Positions 8,319-16,653 of a stretch of 64,000 nt of DNA are shown here, in pieces; the first letter of the stretch is position 1; the number at the start of each line of letters is the position of its first letter. The DNA is from Reyranella sp. (GTDB taxonomy: Bacteria; Pseudomonadota; Alphaproteobacteria; Reyranellales; Reyranellaceae), in contig NZ_JAFKJN010000025.1 in the NCBI RefSeq assembly GCF_017305915.1, forward strand, positions 52,437 through 116,436, written 5' to 3'. The translations under genes were made by a program, and so were the position numbers. The notes under the pieces were generated by a model. The model made no database searches. It was not told the origin of the DNA and was given only the letters and a program-made list of their open reading frames with translations.

Positions 8319-9619
8319 GCGACGGGCTCGAAGTCGTCCTCGTCATGGTCCTGTTCCTCGGCCTGCTGGCCGCGGGCATGGCCATTCCCTTCGCGATCGG
8401 CGTGCCGGCCATCGTCTATCTGCTGCTGCACGGCGGCATCCCGGCGCTGAAGGGCATCGGCCTGATGAGCTGGGGCTCGATGAACAACCGGTCGCTCAGC
8501 GCGATCCCGTTGTTCATCCTGATGGCCGAGATCATGCAGCGATCGGGCCTCAGTTACCGAATATATCGAGGGCTATCGAAGCTGGTGAGCCCGATCCCGG
8601 GCGGCTTGCTGCAGACCAACATCGCGGGCTGCGCCATGTTCGCCGCGATCTCCGGTTCGTCGGTCGCCACCGCGGCGGCGATCGGCACGGTGGCGCTGCC
8701 GCAGCTCACCCAGCGCGGCTACCACCGCCGCCTCGCGGCAGGCTCGCTCGCCGCCGGCGGCACGCTCGGCATCCTGGTGCCGCCGTCGATCGCGCTGATC
8801 GTCTACGGCACCTTCACCGAAACGTCGGTCTCCAAGCTGTTCATGGCCGGTATCGTGCCGGGCATCGTGCTGACGGCGATGTTCATGACCTACATCCTGG
8901 TGCACGCGCTGCTCAGGCCCGAGATCGCACCGCGCGAGCGTGGACCGCAGACCATGGCTGAGTTCGTGACGGCGGTGGGCGACCTGCTGCCCTTCGCTGT
9001 CGTCATCGGCGGCACCCTGGGCAGCCTCTATACCGGCTGGGCGACGCCGACCGAGGCGGCGGCCATCGGCTGCGTCACGGCGACGGCCGTCTCGGCGCTC
9101 TGGGGCAAGCTCACCCTCGCCAGCCTGCGCGAGGCGATGGTCTCGGCCGTCAAGATCAGCGGCAACATCCTGCTGATCGTCTACACCGCCTTCGTCTTCT
9201 CCTATGCCATCAGCGTGGCGGGCGTCGGCGAGTCGCTGACGACCTGGCTGGTCGGGCTGAAGCTCGCGCGGCTGGAGTTCTTCGGCGCGCTGTTCGTGCT
9301 CTACACGATCCTCGGCTGCCTGGTCGAAAGCCTGGGCATGATCGTGATCACCGTGCCGCTGCTCTATCCGGTGCTGCTGAAATACGGCATCGATCCGGTG
9401 TGGTTCGGCATCATCCTGGTGCTGTTCATCGAGCTCGGCCAGATCTCGCCGCCGATCGGCATCAACCTGTTCGTCATCCAGAGCATTTGGGACGGCAAGA
9501 TCGGCGACATCGTGCTCGGCACGATCCCGTTCCATCTCATCATGTTCCTGCTGCTGGCGATGCTGGTCTTCTGGCCGGAGATCGCGCTCTGGCTGCCGCA
9601 TCATACGGGGTCCGCATGA
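8315..9619 (+). CDS. TRAP transporter large permease (DctM family)
   Basis: The protein has 434 residues and about twelve membrane helices. DctM markers include GSSVATAAAIGTVALPQL, LGILVPPSIALIVYG, TGWATPTEAAAIG and the C-terminal GQISPPIGINLFVIQ. It is the ion-driven (usually sodium) transport channel of the tripartite system with the receptor at 6683 and the small permease at 7827. The ATG at 8315 overlaps the small permease stop. The gene ends in an ATGA overlap with the PEP-mutase family gene, so transporter and enzyme form one operon and the enzyme probably acts on the imported acid or its product. Confidence 0.95.
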   Translation: MSDGLEVVLVMVLFLGLLAAGMAIPFAIGVPAIVYLLLHGGIPALKGIGLMSWGSMNNRSLSAIPLFILMAEIMQRSGLSYRIYRGLSKLVSPIPGGLLQTNIAGCAMFAAISGSSVATAAAIGTVALPQLTQRGYHRRLAAGSLAAGGTLGILVPPSIALIVYGTFTETSVSKLFMAGIVPGIVLTAMFMTYILVHALLRPEIAPRERGPQTMAEFVTAVGDLLPFAVVIGGTLGSLYTGWATPTEAAAIGCVTATAVSALWGKLTLASLREAMVSAVKISGNILLIVYTAFVFSYAISVAGVGESLTTWLVGLKLARLEFFGALFVLYTILGCLVESLGMIVITVPLLYPVLLKYGIDPVWFGIILVLFIELGQISPPIGINLFVIQSIWDGKIGDIVLGTIPFHLIMFLLLAMLVFWPEIALWLPHHTGSA

Positions 9620-10515
9620 CCGACAAAGCCTATCCCACCGGCCTGCGCTCTACCCCGACGCGCCATCGCGCGCTGCGCCAGCGCATGGCGGCGCCCGGCA
9701 TCGTCGTGGCGCCGGGTTGCTACGACTGCATCACCGCGCGGCTGGTCGAGGTGGCGGGCTTCGATGCCGCCTACATCACCGGCTCCGGCGTCTCGATGAG
9801 CGCGCTCGGCGCGCCCGACATGGGGGCGCTCAGCTTCGGCGAGATCCTCGACCGGGTGCGGCGGATCTGCGATGCGGTGTCGATCCCGATCATCGCCGAC
9901 GCCGATACCGGCTACGGCGGGCCGCTCAACGTCATCCGCACCATGCGCGAGTTCGAGCGGGCAGGCGTCAGCGCCGTCCAGCTCGAGGACCAGGAATGGC
10001 CGAAGAAATGCGGCCACGAGCCCGGCCGCAAGGTCGCCTCCTCGACGGAGATGGAGCAGCGCATCAAGGCCGCCGCCGACGCCCGCATCGATGCCGACGT
10101 CATGATCGTGGCCCGCACCGATGCGATCGCCATCGAGGGCTACGAGGCGGCGCTGGAGCGCGCGGCGCGCTACCGCGAGGCCGGCGCCGACATCGCCTTC
10201 GTCGAGGCGCCGCAAAGCGAGGCCGAGCTCGCCGAGGTGCCGAAGCGCCTCGGCATGCCCTGCCTCGCCAACATGGTCGAGGGCGGCCGCACGCCCGTGC
10301 TGCCGTTCCCCAGGCTGGAGGCGATGGGCTTCAAGGTCGCGATCTACCCCAACTCGCTGACCCGGCTGTTCGCGCGGACGGGGCAGGACCTGCTCGGCTC
10401 GCTGAAGTCGAGCGGCGGCACGGCAGGCTTCGCCAACCAGATGCTCGATCACGGCCAGCTCTGGAGCCTGTTCGAGAACGAGAAATGGCAGGCGCTGGAG
10501 AAGCGCTTCCAGTGA
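9616..10515 (+). CDS. Isocitrate lyase/PEP mutase superfamily enzyme
   Basis: The protein has 299 residues and a TIM-barrel of the PEP mutase/isocitrate lyase superfamily. It shows GCYDCITARL, YITGSGVSMSALG, the metal-binding IADADTGYGGP, the AVQLEDQEWPKKCGHEPG active-site loop and IVARTDAIAIEGYEAAL. The KKCGH motif is the one found in 2-methylisocitrate lyase and related C-C lyases rather than in PEP mutase. It likely cleaves a 2-alkylmalate or tricarboxylate, or decarboxylates an oxaloacetate-like acid. It overlaps the TRAP large permease gene by 4 bases and overlaps the following Bug receptor start, so it belongs to the transporter operon. Confidence 0.9.
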   Translation: MTDKAYPTGLRSTPTRHRALRQRMAAPGIVVAPGCYDCITARLVEVAGFDAAYITGSGVSMSALGAPDMGALSFGEILDRVRRICDAVSIPIIADADTGYGGPLNVIRTMREFERAGVSAVQLEDQEWPKKCGHEPGRKVASSTEMEQRIKAAADARIDADVMIVARTDAIAIEGYEAALERAARYREAGADIAFVEAPQSEAELAEVPKRLGMPCLANMVEGGRTPVLPFPRLEAMGFKVAIYPNSLTRLFARTGQDLLGSLKSSGGTAGFANQMLDHGQLWSLFENEKWQALEKRFQ

Positions 10516-11475
10516 ACCGTGCGCTTGTCCTGCTCGCGGCGCTGCTGTCGCTGCTCGCAGGCGGGACGGCGCAGGCCGAGTACCCCGACAAGCCGGTGCG
10601 CGTCGTCGTGCCGTTCATCGCCGGCAGCGCGCCGGATGTGGCGGCGCGGCAGGCGGCGCAGCGGCTGACCGAGCGGCTCGGCCAGCAATTCATCGTCGAG
10701 AACAAGCCGGGCGCCGCCGGCAATATCGGCGCCGAGACGGCGTCGCGCGCGGCACCGGACGGCTACACGCTGCTGATGCTGACCAGCAGCCACGTGCAGA
10801 ACAAGTTCCTCTACGGGAAGCTCAACTACGACGCCCAGAAGGACTTCGTGCCGATCACCATGCTGACGCGCATCCCGTCGCTGATGGTGGTGCCGCCGTC
10901 GTCGCCGGCCAAGTCGGTCGCCGAGCTCATCGCGCTCGCCAAGGCCAATCCCGGCAAGCTGAACTACGGTTCGGGCGGCGTCGGCAGCCTCGCCCACCTG
11001 TCGGCCGAGGCGTTCCGCTTCGCCGCCGGCATCGACTACATCCATGTCCCCTACAAGGGCGCGCCCGACATCGTGCTGGGCTTGCTCGGCGAGCAGATCC
11101 AGGTCGCCTTCCCGACCATGCCGACCGCTTTCCGTCCGGCGCAGCAGGGCAAGCTGCGCGCTTTGGCCGTCACCAGCGCCAAGCGCACCACGGTGATGCC
11201 CGAGGTGCCGACGCTGGTCGAAGAGATGCCCAACGGCTTCGCGCTCGACGCCTGGCTGTCGCTCGCCGCGCCGACCGGCACGCCGTCCGCCCTCCTCGAT
11301 CGCCTCTACACGACATTGCGCGAGGCGCTGGACGACGAGGCGTTCCGCAAAGCGCTCGGCAAACGACGGCTCGGAGATCGTCATCAACAGCCCGAAGGAC
11401 TTCGCCGTGCAGATCGTCGACGAAGCCGCTCGCGGCGAGGCGCTGATCAAGCGCGTCGGCGTAAAGCTCGACTAA
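10512..11475 (+). pseudogene. Bug-family (TTT) tricarboxylate receptor, frameshifted near its C-terminus
   Basis: A GTG start at 10512 overlaps the preceding stop. The first ~285 residues are a clear Bug receptor: signal peptide (LVLLAALLSLLAGGTAQA), EYPDKPVRVVVPF, ENKPGAAGNIGAE, APDGYTLLM, VPYKGAPD and VPTLVEE. Around 11360 the frame changes by one base. Before this the reading gives FRKALG; after it the +1 frame reads NGSE-like DGSEIVINSPKDF and runs to a TAA at 11473-11475, exactly where a family member should end. Either one extra base is present (a g near 11361) or this is a sequencing error. If real, the last ~38 residues are replaced and the receptor is probably inactive. No TctA or TctB permease gene is nearby. 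Confidence 0.8.
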
Positions 11476-11867
11476 CGCGCGCCCTTGCCGATATGCGCGA
11501 TCGCCTCGATCTCGACCAGGATTTCCGGTGTCGCCAGGGCGGCCACCTGCACCAGCGTCGAGGCCGGGAAGTTGCCTTTGAAGAACTCGGCGCGGGCCTT
11601 CCAGACCTTGGTGTTGTTCTTGATGTTGGTGACGTAGATCGTGACCTTGACCACGTCAGACATCTTGCCGCCAGCCGCCTCGACCATGCCTTTGATCTTG
11701 CCGAAGATCAGCTTGGCCTGCTCGTACTCGTCCAGCTTTCCGGGATCGTCCGCCCCGCGCACCGTCATGCCGGAGACGTAGGCGATGCCGTCGGACACCA
11801 GGCAGTTCGACCACCGCTCGGGCGGCGGCTCGGGGACATCGGGCGAGGTCACGCGGCGGATGGTCAT
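11472..11867 (-). CDS. RidA/YjgF family protein lacking the usual arginine
   Basis: The protein has 131 residues with the YjgF/RidA fold: GIAYVSGMTV, a central helix EQAKLIFGKIKGMVEAAGG, DVVKVTIYVTNI and the C-terminal EILVEIEAIA. Enamine/imine deaminases of this family carry an arginine in a PAR motif; here the equivalent stretch reads NFPASTLVQV, so that arginine is missing and deaminase activity is doubtful. It may belong to one of the less understood Rid subgroups. Its stop overlaps the convergent Bug gene stop. It follows the intact Bug receptor on the same strand after 12 bases and likely shares its transcript. Confidence 0.88.
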   Translation of the reverse strand: MTIRRVTSPDVPEPPPERWSNCLVSDGIAYVSGMTVRGADDPGKLDEYEQAKLIFGKIKGMVEAAGGKMSDVVKVTIYVTNIKNNTKVWKARAEFFKGNFPASTLVQVAALATPEILVEIEAIAHIGKGAR

Positions 11868-11879
11868 GGTCTCCTCCTT

Positions 11880-12851
11880 TTATTCGCTCGGCTTGGCGCC
11901 GGACGCCTTCACGGCGGCGGTCGCTTTTTCCAACTCCGTCTTGACGAACTCGGTGTACTCGTCGGGCGTCTTGGTGCTCGATTCGGCGCCGATATCCTGC
12001 CAGCGCTTGATCACGGTAGGCTCCTTCAGAACGACCTGCATCTCCTTGGCCAGCCGCTCGACGATCGGCGCCGGCAGCTTGGCCGGACCCGAGAGTCCGA
12101 ACCAGGAATAGGAGACGAGGTCGGAATAGCCCGATTCCTTCATCGTCGGCACGTCGGGGAAGCTCGGGTTGCGCTGCTCTCCGCTCACCACGAGCGCGCG
12201 CACCTTGCCGCCCCTGATGTGCGGCGCGGCCGACGGCAGCGAATCGAACATCGACGGCACGATGCCGGCGATCGTGTCCTGCATCGCCGGACCGGCGCCG
12301 CGATAGGGGACGTGCACCAGCTTGATGCCGGCCTTCAGCGCCAGCATCGTGCCCAGGATGTGGTTGCTCGAGCCCGGCCCCGAGGTCGCGAAGGCGAGCT
12401 TGTCCGGGTTGGCCTTGGCGTAGTCGACATACTCGGCCAGCGTCTTGGCCGGGAAGCCCGGGTTCACCACCAGCACGCTGGGATTGAACGAGGCGAGCGT
12501 GATGTGGGTGAAGTCCTTGACCGGATCGTAGTCGAGGTCGCCGTAGAGCGGCGGCGCGATGGCGAACGACGAGATGTTGGAGACCAGCAGCGTGTAGCCG
12601 TCGGGCGCCGCCTTGGCGACCTGCGAGGTGCCGATGCTGGCACCCTTGCCCGGCCGGTTCTCGACCACGATGTTCTGCCCGAGCCGTTGGCCGAGATACT
12701 CGGCGATGACGCGGCCGACCACGTCGGTCGAGCCGCCCGGCGCGTAGGGCACGACGAGCTTGATGGGTTTGCCGGGCCACGGCGCTTGCGCGAACGCCGG
12801 TGCGGCAAGGGTGGAAAGGGACGCGGCGAGAAGGGTACGACGGTACAACAT
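11880..12851 (-). CDS. Bug-family tripartite tricarboxylate transporter receptor
   Basis: The protein has 323 residues. It has a signal peptide (LLAASLSTLAAPAFAQA) and Bug family motifs: WPGKPIKLVVPYAPGGSTDVVGR, VENRPGKGASIG, AAPDGYTLLVSN, VPYRGAGPAMQD and FPDVPTMKESGY. It binds a carboxylate in the periplasm for a TctAB-type permease, but no such permease is in the window. It starts 20 bases from the divergent acyl-CoA ligase gene, with a 12-base palindrome centred between the two start codons. Unlike the receptor at 10512, this copy is intact. Confidence 0.93.
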   Translation of the reverse strand: MLYRRTLLAASLSTLAAPAFAQAPWPGKPIKLVVPYAPGGSTDVVGRVIAEYLGQRLGQNIVVENRPGKGASIGTSQVAKAAPDGYTLLVSNISSFAIAPPLYGDLDYDPVKDFTHITLASFNPSVLVVNPGFPAKTLAEYVDYAKANPDKLAFATSGPGSSNHILGTMLALKAGIKLVHVPYRGAGPAMQDTIAGIVPSMFDSLPSAAPHIRGGKVRALVVSGEQRNPSFPDVPTMKESGYSDLVSYSWFGLSGPAKLPAPIVERLAKEMQVVLKEPTVIKRWQDIGAESSTKTPDEYTEFVKTELEKATAAVKASGAKPSE

Positions 12852-12855
12852 GCGC

Positions 12856-12867
12856 CGAGTATACTCG
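12856..12867. promoter_or_regulatory. 12-base perfect palindrome in a 20-base divergent spacer
   Basis: The sequence cgagtatactcg is a perfect palindrome lying between the start codon of the leftward Bug receptor (12851) and that of the rightward acyl-CoA ligase (12872). Such placement suits an operator for a dimeric regulator acting on both genes. The spacer is too short for two complete promoters, so promoters would have to extend into coding sequence. A chance palindrome cannot be ruled out. Confidence 0.35.
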
Positions 12868-12871
12868 CGTC

Positions 12872-14962
12872 ATGAGCCTGTTCGACTCCCTGTTCCAGCC
12901 GAAACGCATCGCGCTGATCGGCGCTTCGTCTGACGAAAAGCGCACCACCTCGCGGCCGCAGCGCTTCCTGCAGAAGCACGGTTTCAGCGGCGAAATTCTG
13001 CCCGTCAATCCGGGCCGCGCCGAGATCTTCGGCATCAAGGCCTGGAAGTCGATCGACGACATCGCGGGCTGTATCGATCACGCCTACATATTGTTGAACG
13101 GCAAGGACGCGGTGTCGGCGCTCGCGGCCTGCGGAAAGCGCGGCGTGAAGGCAGCGTCGATCCTGGCGGGCGGTTTCGCCGATGCCGGTGCGGCCGGTGC
13201 CTCGCTGCAGGACGAGCTGGTGCAGATCGTGAAGGATACCGGCATCCGGCTGGTCGGCCCGAACAGCATCGGCACGGTCAGCACCGATCCGCCGATGGCG
13301 CTGACTGCCAATGCCGCTTTCGCCGTCGACAAGCTGCGCACGGGAAACTGGGGGCTGGTGAGCCAGAGCGGCAGCCTGATCGGCGCGCTGCTGTCGCGGG
13401 CGGATGCGCGCGGCATCGGCTTCTCGCGGCTGATCTCGGTCGGCAACGAGGTCGATCTCAAGGTCGGCGAGATCGCCGACCTGCTGGTCGACGATCCCAA
13501 GACCAGGGCGATCCTGCTGTTCATGGAGACCCTGCGCGACGGCGAGCGGCTGGCGCGGGCGGCGCGGCGGGCCCATGCGGCGGGCAAGCCGGTGGTGGCC
13601 TACAAGCTCGGCCGCTCCGACATCGGGCAGGAACTCGCGAGGTCGCACACCGGCGCGATCGCCGGCTCCGACGCGACCTTCGACGCGTTCTGCCGCCGCC
13701 ACGGCATCGCGCGCGTCTCGATGTTCGAATCGCTGGTCGATGTGCCGGCGCTGCTGGTCGATCGGCCCCCCTCATCCAACAAAGGGGCGACCGGCAAGCG
13801 CGTTGCCGTTGCCACGACGACCGGTGGCGGCGCGGCGATGGTGGTCGACAACATGGCTGTCGCCGGTCTCGACATCGCGGGTCCGCCGCAGGAGCTGGTC
13901 GACTGGCTGAAGCCGCTCGGCATCGCGGCCGGCGAGGGCAAGCTGGTCGACCTCACCCTCGCCGGGGCCAAACCCGAGATCGTATCGGGCACGATCGAGC
14001 GGCTGCTGGCCGACGACAACAACGATGCGGCGATCTTCGTCGTCGGCTCGTCGGCGCAGTTCAATCCCGAGCTCGCGGTCGAGCCCTTGTTGAAGTTCGC
14101 GAACTCGAAGAAGCCGTTCGCCGTGTCGCTGACGCCCGCGGCCGAGAAGTCGCTGGCGTTGCTGACGGCCGCCGGCGTGCCGGCCTTCCGGCATCCCGAA
14201 TCGTGCGCCGAGGCAATGGCGCTCTGCCTGTTGCGGCCGACACCGCAACAGGAGCCCAAGCTGTCGGAGCCATCGATCGCCGCACGCGACGCACTGGAGG
14301 CCGGCCGTTCGTCGGGCTTCGACGAGCGCCGGGCGACAGCATTGTTCGCCGCGCTGGGCGTGCCGGCGGCGAAGTCGATGAGCGTGCCGGATGTGCGGCG
14401 CGTGACGGCGGCGGTCGAGGAGGTCGGCGCGCCGGTCGCGCTCAAGATCCTGTCGGCCGACATCGCTCACAAGACGGAGGCGGGTGGCGTGGCGCTCGGC
14501 CTGCCGGACGGCCAGACCGCGGCGGTTGCGGCGCGCGAGATGGAGAAGCGGGTGACGGCGTATGCGCCGAAGGCCAAGCTCGACGGTTTCCTGGTCCAGA
14601 AGATGGAGCGCGGGCTGGCCGAGGTGATCCTGGGCTTCCGCCGCGATCCGCTGGTCGGCCCGACGATCACCGTCGGCCTGGGCGGCGTGCTGGCGGAAAT
14701 CTACAAGGACGCGGCGACGCGGCTCGCGCCCGTCGACGAGACCGAAGCGATGCAGATGATCGGGGAGGTGAAGGGGCTGGCGACAATTCGCGGTTACCGC
14801 AATTTGCCGAAAGGCGATGTCGCGGCGCTGGCGCGGGTAATTTCGGCCTTTTCCGCATTGGCGCATTCGGCGTTCGGCGATGTGTCGGAGGCGGAGATCA
14901 ATCCGCTGCTGGTGAAGAGCGACGGCGTCGTCGCCGTCGATGGGCTGGTGGTGCTCCGCTAG
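12872..14962 (+). CDS. Acetate-CoA ligase (ADP-forming) family / acyl-CoA synthetase, fused alpha and beta
   Basis: The protein has 696 residues. The N-terminal CoA-binding Rossmann domain (FQPKRIALIGASSDEKRTTS), a succinyl-CoA-ligase-like domain with LVSQSGSLIGALLSRA, and the phosphohistidine segment LARSHTGAIAGSDATFDAF form the alpha part. From about residue 470 an ATP-grasp domain follows (LKILSADIAHKTEAGGVALG, GPTITVGLGGVLAEIYKD, DVSEAEINPLLV). It converts an acid to its CoA ester with ATP hydrolysis to ADP, or the reverse. The ATG at 12872 fits the family N-terminus better than the upstream in-frame start. The acid is not evident, but the adjacent carboxylate receptor suggests uptake followed by CoA activation. 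Confidence 0.9.
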   Translation: MSLFDSLFQPKRIALIGASSDEKRTTSRPQRFLQKHGFSGEILPVNPGRAEIFGIKAWKSIDDIAGCIDHAYILLNGKDAVSALAACGKRGVKAASILAGGFADAGAAGASLQDELVQIVKDTGIRLVGPNSIGTVSTDPPMALTANAAFAVDKLRTGNWGLVSQSGSLIGALLSRADARGIGFSRLISVGNEVDLKVGEIADLLVDDPKTRAILLFMETLRDGERLARAARRAHAAGKPVVAYKLGRSDIGQELARSHTGAIAGSDATFDAFCRRHGIARVSMFESLVDVPALLVDRPPSSNKGATGKRVAVATTTGGGAAMVVDNMAVAGLDIAGPPQELVDWLKPLGIAAGEGKLVDLTLAGAKPEIVSGTIERLLADDNNDAAIFVVGSSAQFNPELAVEPLLKFANSKKPFAVSLTPAAEKSLALLTAAGVPAFRHPESCAEAMALCLLRPTPQQEPKLSEPSIAARDALEAGRSSGFDERRATALFAALGVPAAKSMSVPDVRRVTAAVEEVGAPVALKILSADIAHKTEAGGVALGLPDGQTAAVAAREMEKRVTAYAPKAKLDGFLVQKMERGLAEVILGFRRDPLVGPTITVGLGGVLAEIYKDAATRLAPVDETEAMQMIGEVKGLATIRGYRNLPKGDVAALARVISAFSALAHSAFGDVSEAEINPLLVKSDGVVAVDGLVVLR

Positions 14963-15082
14963 ACTAGGGTCCGTTCTTCTTTTCCGTCGAAAAGAAAGTC
15001 TGCTGCGGCCGAAGCGGCGATTTGCGGGCAGATGCGCGGTCATCGGCCCGAGCGGCACGGCATGGGGCACTTCCGGCCCGGT

Positions 15083-15154
15083 CATCATGGGCAATGGAAC
15101 GCTGTTCGACGCCGATGAAGGGCCGCTTTTTCTCGCGGCCATTGCCCATAATGG
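15083..15154. repeat. Dispersed inverted repeat, family B, copy 2
   Basis: The element is bounded by catcatgggcaatgg and attgcccataatgg, with an inner hairpin of ggccgc...gcggcc. It matches the copy at 3649-3717 in both ends and in the word ggcaatggaacg. It fills the middle of the 333-base spacer between the converging acyl-CoA ligase and phhA genes. The rest of that spacer has a weak 7-base hairpin (ttctttt/aaaagaa, 14977-14996) and a direct repeat tgcgctaccccc at 15232 and 15283; no gene is apparent. Confidence 0.75.
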
Positions 15155-15295
15155 GAGTCTGGCGCGTCGTGGTGCAGGGTGGCACCCATGACGATGCCCA
15201 CCTCGCGCGAATTGGCGGCAATTGGCGCTGCTGCGCTACCCCCGTGCCGTGCCGCTGGCGAGTTGGCGCAGTTTGCGAGGTTTGCGCTACCCCCT

Positions 15296-16042
15296 CTAGG
15301 CGACGCGGGTTTCGGCGGCTTCGAAGAGCTGGCGGAAGTCGTCGAGCACGAAGTAGGTGTTCTGCAGCCTGTCGATCTCGTAGGGGCGGCGCATCACCTT
15401 GGCCGCCTCGAACGGCAGGCGCTCGACCTCGCCGTCGATCGCGTGCCGCACTTCCTTCGCGGAGGAGAGGATGCCGGCACCGTAGATCTTGAGGCCCTGC
15501 TTGGTGCGGATCAGCCCGAACTCGACGGTGTACCAGTAGAGTCGGGCGAGGAGGTCGATGTGCGCGCCGGCGTCCATCGCGCGCTGGCCGTAGCGCTGCA
15601 TGTAGTCGGCGAACACCGGATTGCCGAGCAGCGGCACGTGGCCGAAGAAGTCGTGGAACAGGTCGGGCTCGACCAGGTAATCGAGCTCGGAGCGCTCGCG
15701 GATCCACACCGTTACGGGAAATCGGCGGTGGGCGAGATGGTCGTAGAACACCGCGTCGGGAATCAGGCCCGGCACGCCGACGACCTTCCAGCCGGTCAGT
15801 GGTTCGAGCCTGGCGTTCACCGCATCGAAATCGGGAATGGTGTTACCGATACCGAGGGTTTCGAGGCCCTGCACGAACTCGGCGCAGGCGAACTGTCGGG
15901 CGAGCACGGTCTGGCGCTCGACCAGCAGGCGCCACACGGCCTGGTCTTCGGCCGAATAGGCGTCGGGCTGCGGCACGGTCCAGTCGGCGGCCTTCAGGGT
16001 GTAGTCGCCGCGCAGGCCGGTCACGGGGGTAAGGGTATCCAT
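15296..16042 (-). CDS. phhA: Phenylalanine 4-monooxygenase
   Basis: The protein has 248 residues, the usual size for bacterial enzymes that have only the catalytic domain. The iron ligands are visible: H130 and H135 in PDLFHDFFGHVPLL and E174 in YWYTVEFGLI, with spacing like that of human phenylalanine hydroxylase. It hydroxylates phenylalanine to tyrosine with tetrahydrobiopterin and oxygen. The frame is open to 16477, but the family N-terminus and the divergent regulator support the ATG at 16042. It faces an Lrp/AsnC regulator across 105 bases, a common arrangement in proteobacteria suggesting amino-acid-responsive control. No pterin carbinolamine dehydratase gene is next to it. Confidence 0.95.
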   Translation of the reverse strand: MDTLTPVTGLRGDYTLKAADWTVPQPDAYSAEDQAVWRLLVERQTVLARQFACAEFVQGLETLGIGNTIPDFDAVNARLEPLTGWKVVGVPGLIPDAVFYDHLAHRRFPVTVWIRERSELDYLVEPDLFHDFFGHVPLLGNPVFADYMQRYGQRAMDAGAHIDLLARLYWYTVEFGLIRTKQGLKIYGAGILSSAKEVRHAIDGEVERLPFEAAKVMRRPYEIDRLQNTYFVLDDFRQLFEAAETRVA

Positions 16043-16147
16043 GACCGGAATATGGGTCCGGACCCCCGAGGGAATCCCGGCGAAGTTGCAGGCTCGGAGG
16101 TCAATATTTGGTGATAAGCTCCAGAAACAGGACCGTTTGGAGGGAAA

Positions 16148-16624
16148 ATGACTACGCTCGATGAAATCGACAGGAAGATCATCGCGGCGCTGCAGGCCGA
16201 GGGGCGGCTGGCGACCGTCGACCTCGCGGACAAGGTCGGGCTGTCCGCGACGCCGTGCCAGCGGCGGGTGAAGCGGCTGGAGGAGGAGGGCTTGATCACG
16301 CGTTATGCCGCGCTGGTCGCGCCGGCGGCGATGGGTTTCGGTCTGCAGGCGCTGGTCGAGGTGACGCTCGAGGATCATTCGGAGAAGACAGTCGAGGCCT
16401 TCGAGGCGGCGATCCGCGCCCGCGCCGAAGTGGTGGCCTGCTATGCGGTGACGGGCGACATGGATTTCCTGCTCCATGTCTTCGCCACCGATCTCAACAG
16501 CTTCAGCGACTTCGCGCTCAAGGCGCTGTTGCGCATGCCGGGCGTAAAAGGCACGCGCTCGTCCTTCATCATGCAGGCGGTGAAGAGCGATCTCGCATGG
16601 GCGCCGTCTCCGCGGCTAAAGTAG
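16148..16624 (+). CDS. Lrp/AsnC family transcriptional regulator
   Basis: The protein has 158 residues. An N-terminal winged helix (LDEIDRKIIAALQAEGRLAT, then LADKVGLSATPCQRRVKRLE) is followed by the RAM ligand-binding domain (ALVEVTLEDHS, VVACYAVTGDMDFLLHVFA, MPGVKGTRSSFIM). The ATG at 16148 has ggaggg just upstream. It is divergent from phhA and likely senses phenylalanine, tyrosine or a related amino acid to control it. The M20 amidohydrolase follows after 29 bases on the same strand, so they may be co-transcribed. Confidence 0.95.
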   Translation: MTTLDEIDRKIIAALQAEGRLATVDLADKVGLSATPCQRRVKRLEEEGLITRYAALVAPAAMGFGLQALVEVTLEDHSEKTVEAFEAAIRARAEVVACYAVTGDMDFLLHVFATDLNSFSDFALKALLRMPGVKGTRSSFIMQAVKSDLAWAPSPRLK

Positions 16625-16653
16625 CGCCCGCCGTTCTCACAGCCGGAGTCGTC

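Noticed and set aside
9717..12875. A 1052-residue open frame on the + strand
   Set aside because: It begins in a shadow frame of the PEP-mutase gene, passes through the Bug receptor frame and then runs antisense to the RidA and Bug genes. Only the 10512-11360 part is real coding sequence. The rest has the low-complexity arginine/histidine-rich look of GC-rich shadow frames.
14972..14998. Hairpin ttctttt...aaaagaa as a terminator for the acyl-CoA ligase gene
   Set aside because: The stem has only seven A-T-rich pairs and no following T run, so I do not call it a terminator.
16043..16147. A sigma70 promoter between phhA and the Lrp gene
   Set aside because: A ttgcag at 16086 can be paired only with -10-like sequences at wrong spacing, so no promoter could be placed with confidence.
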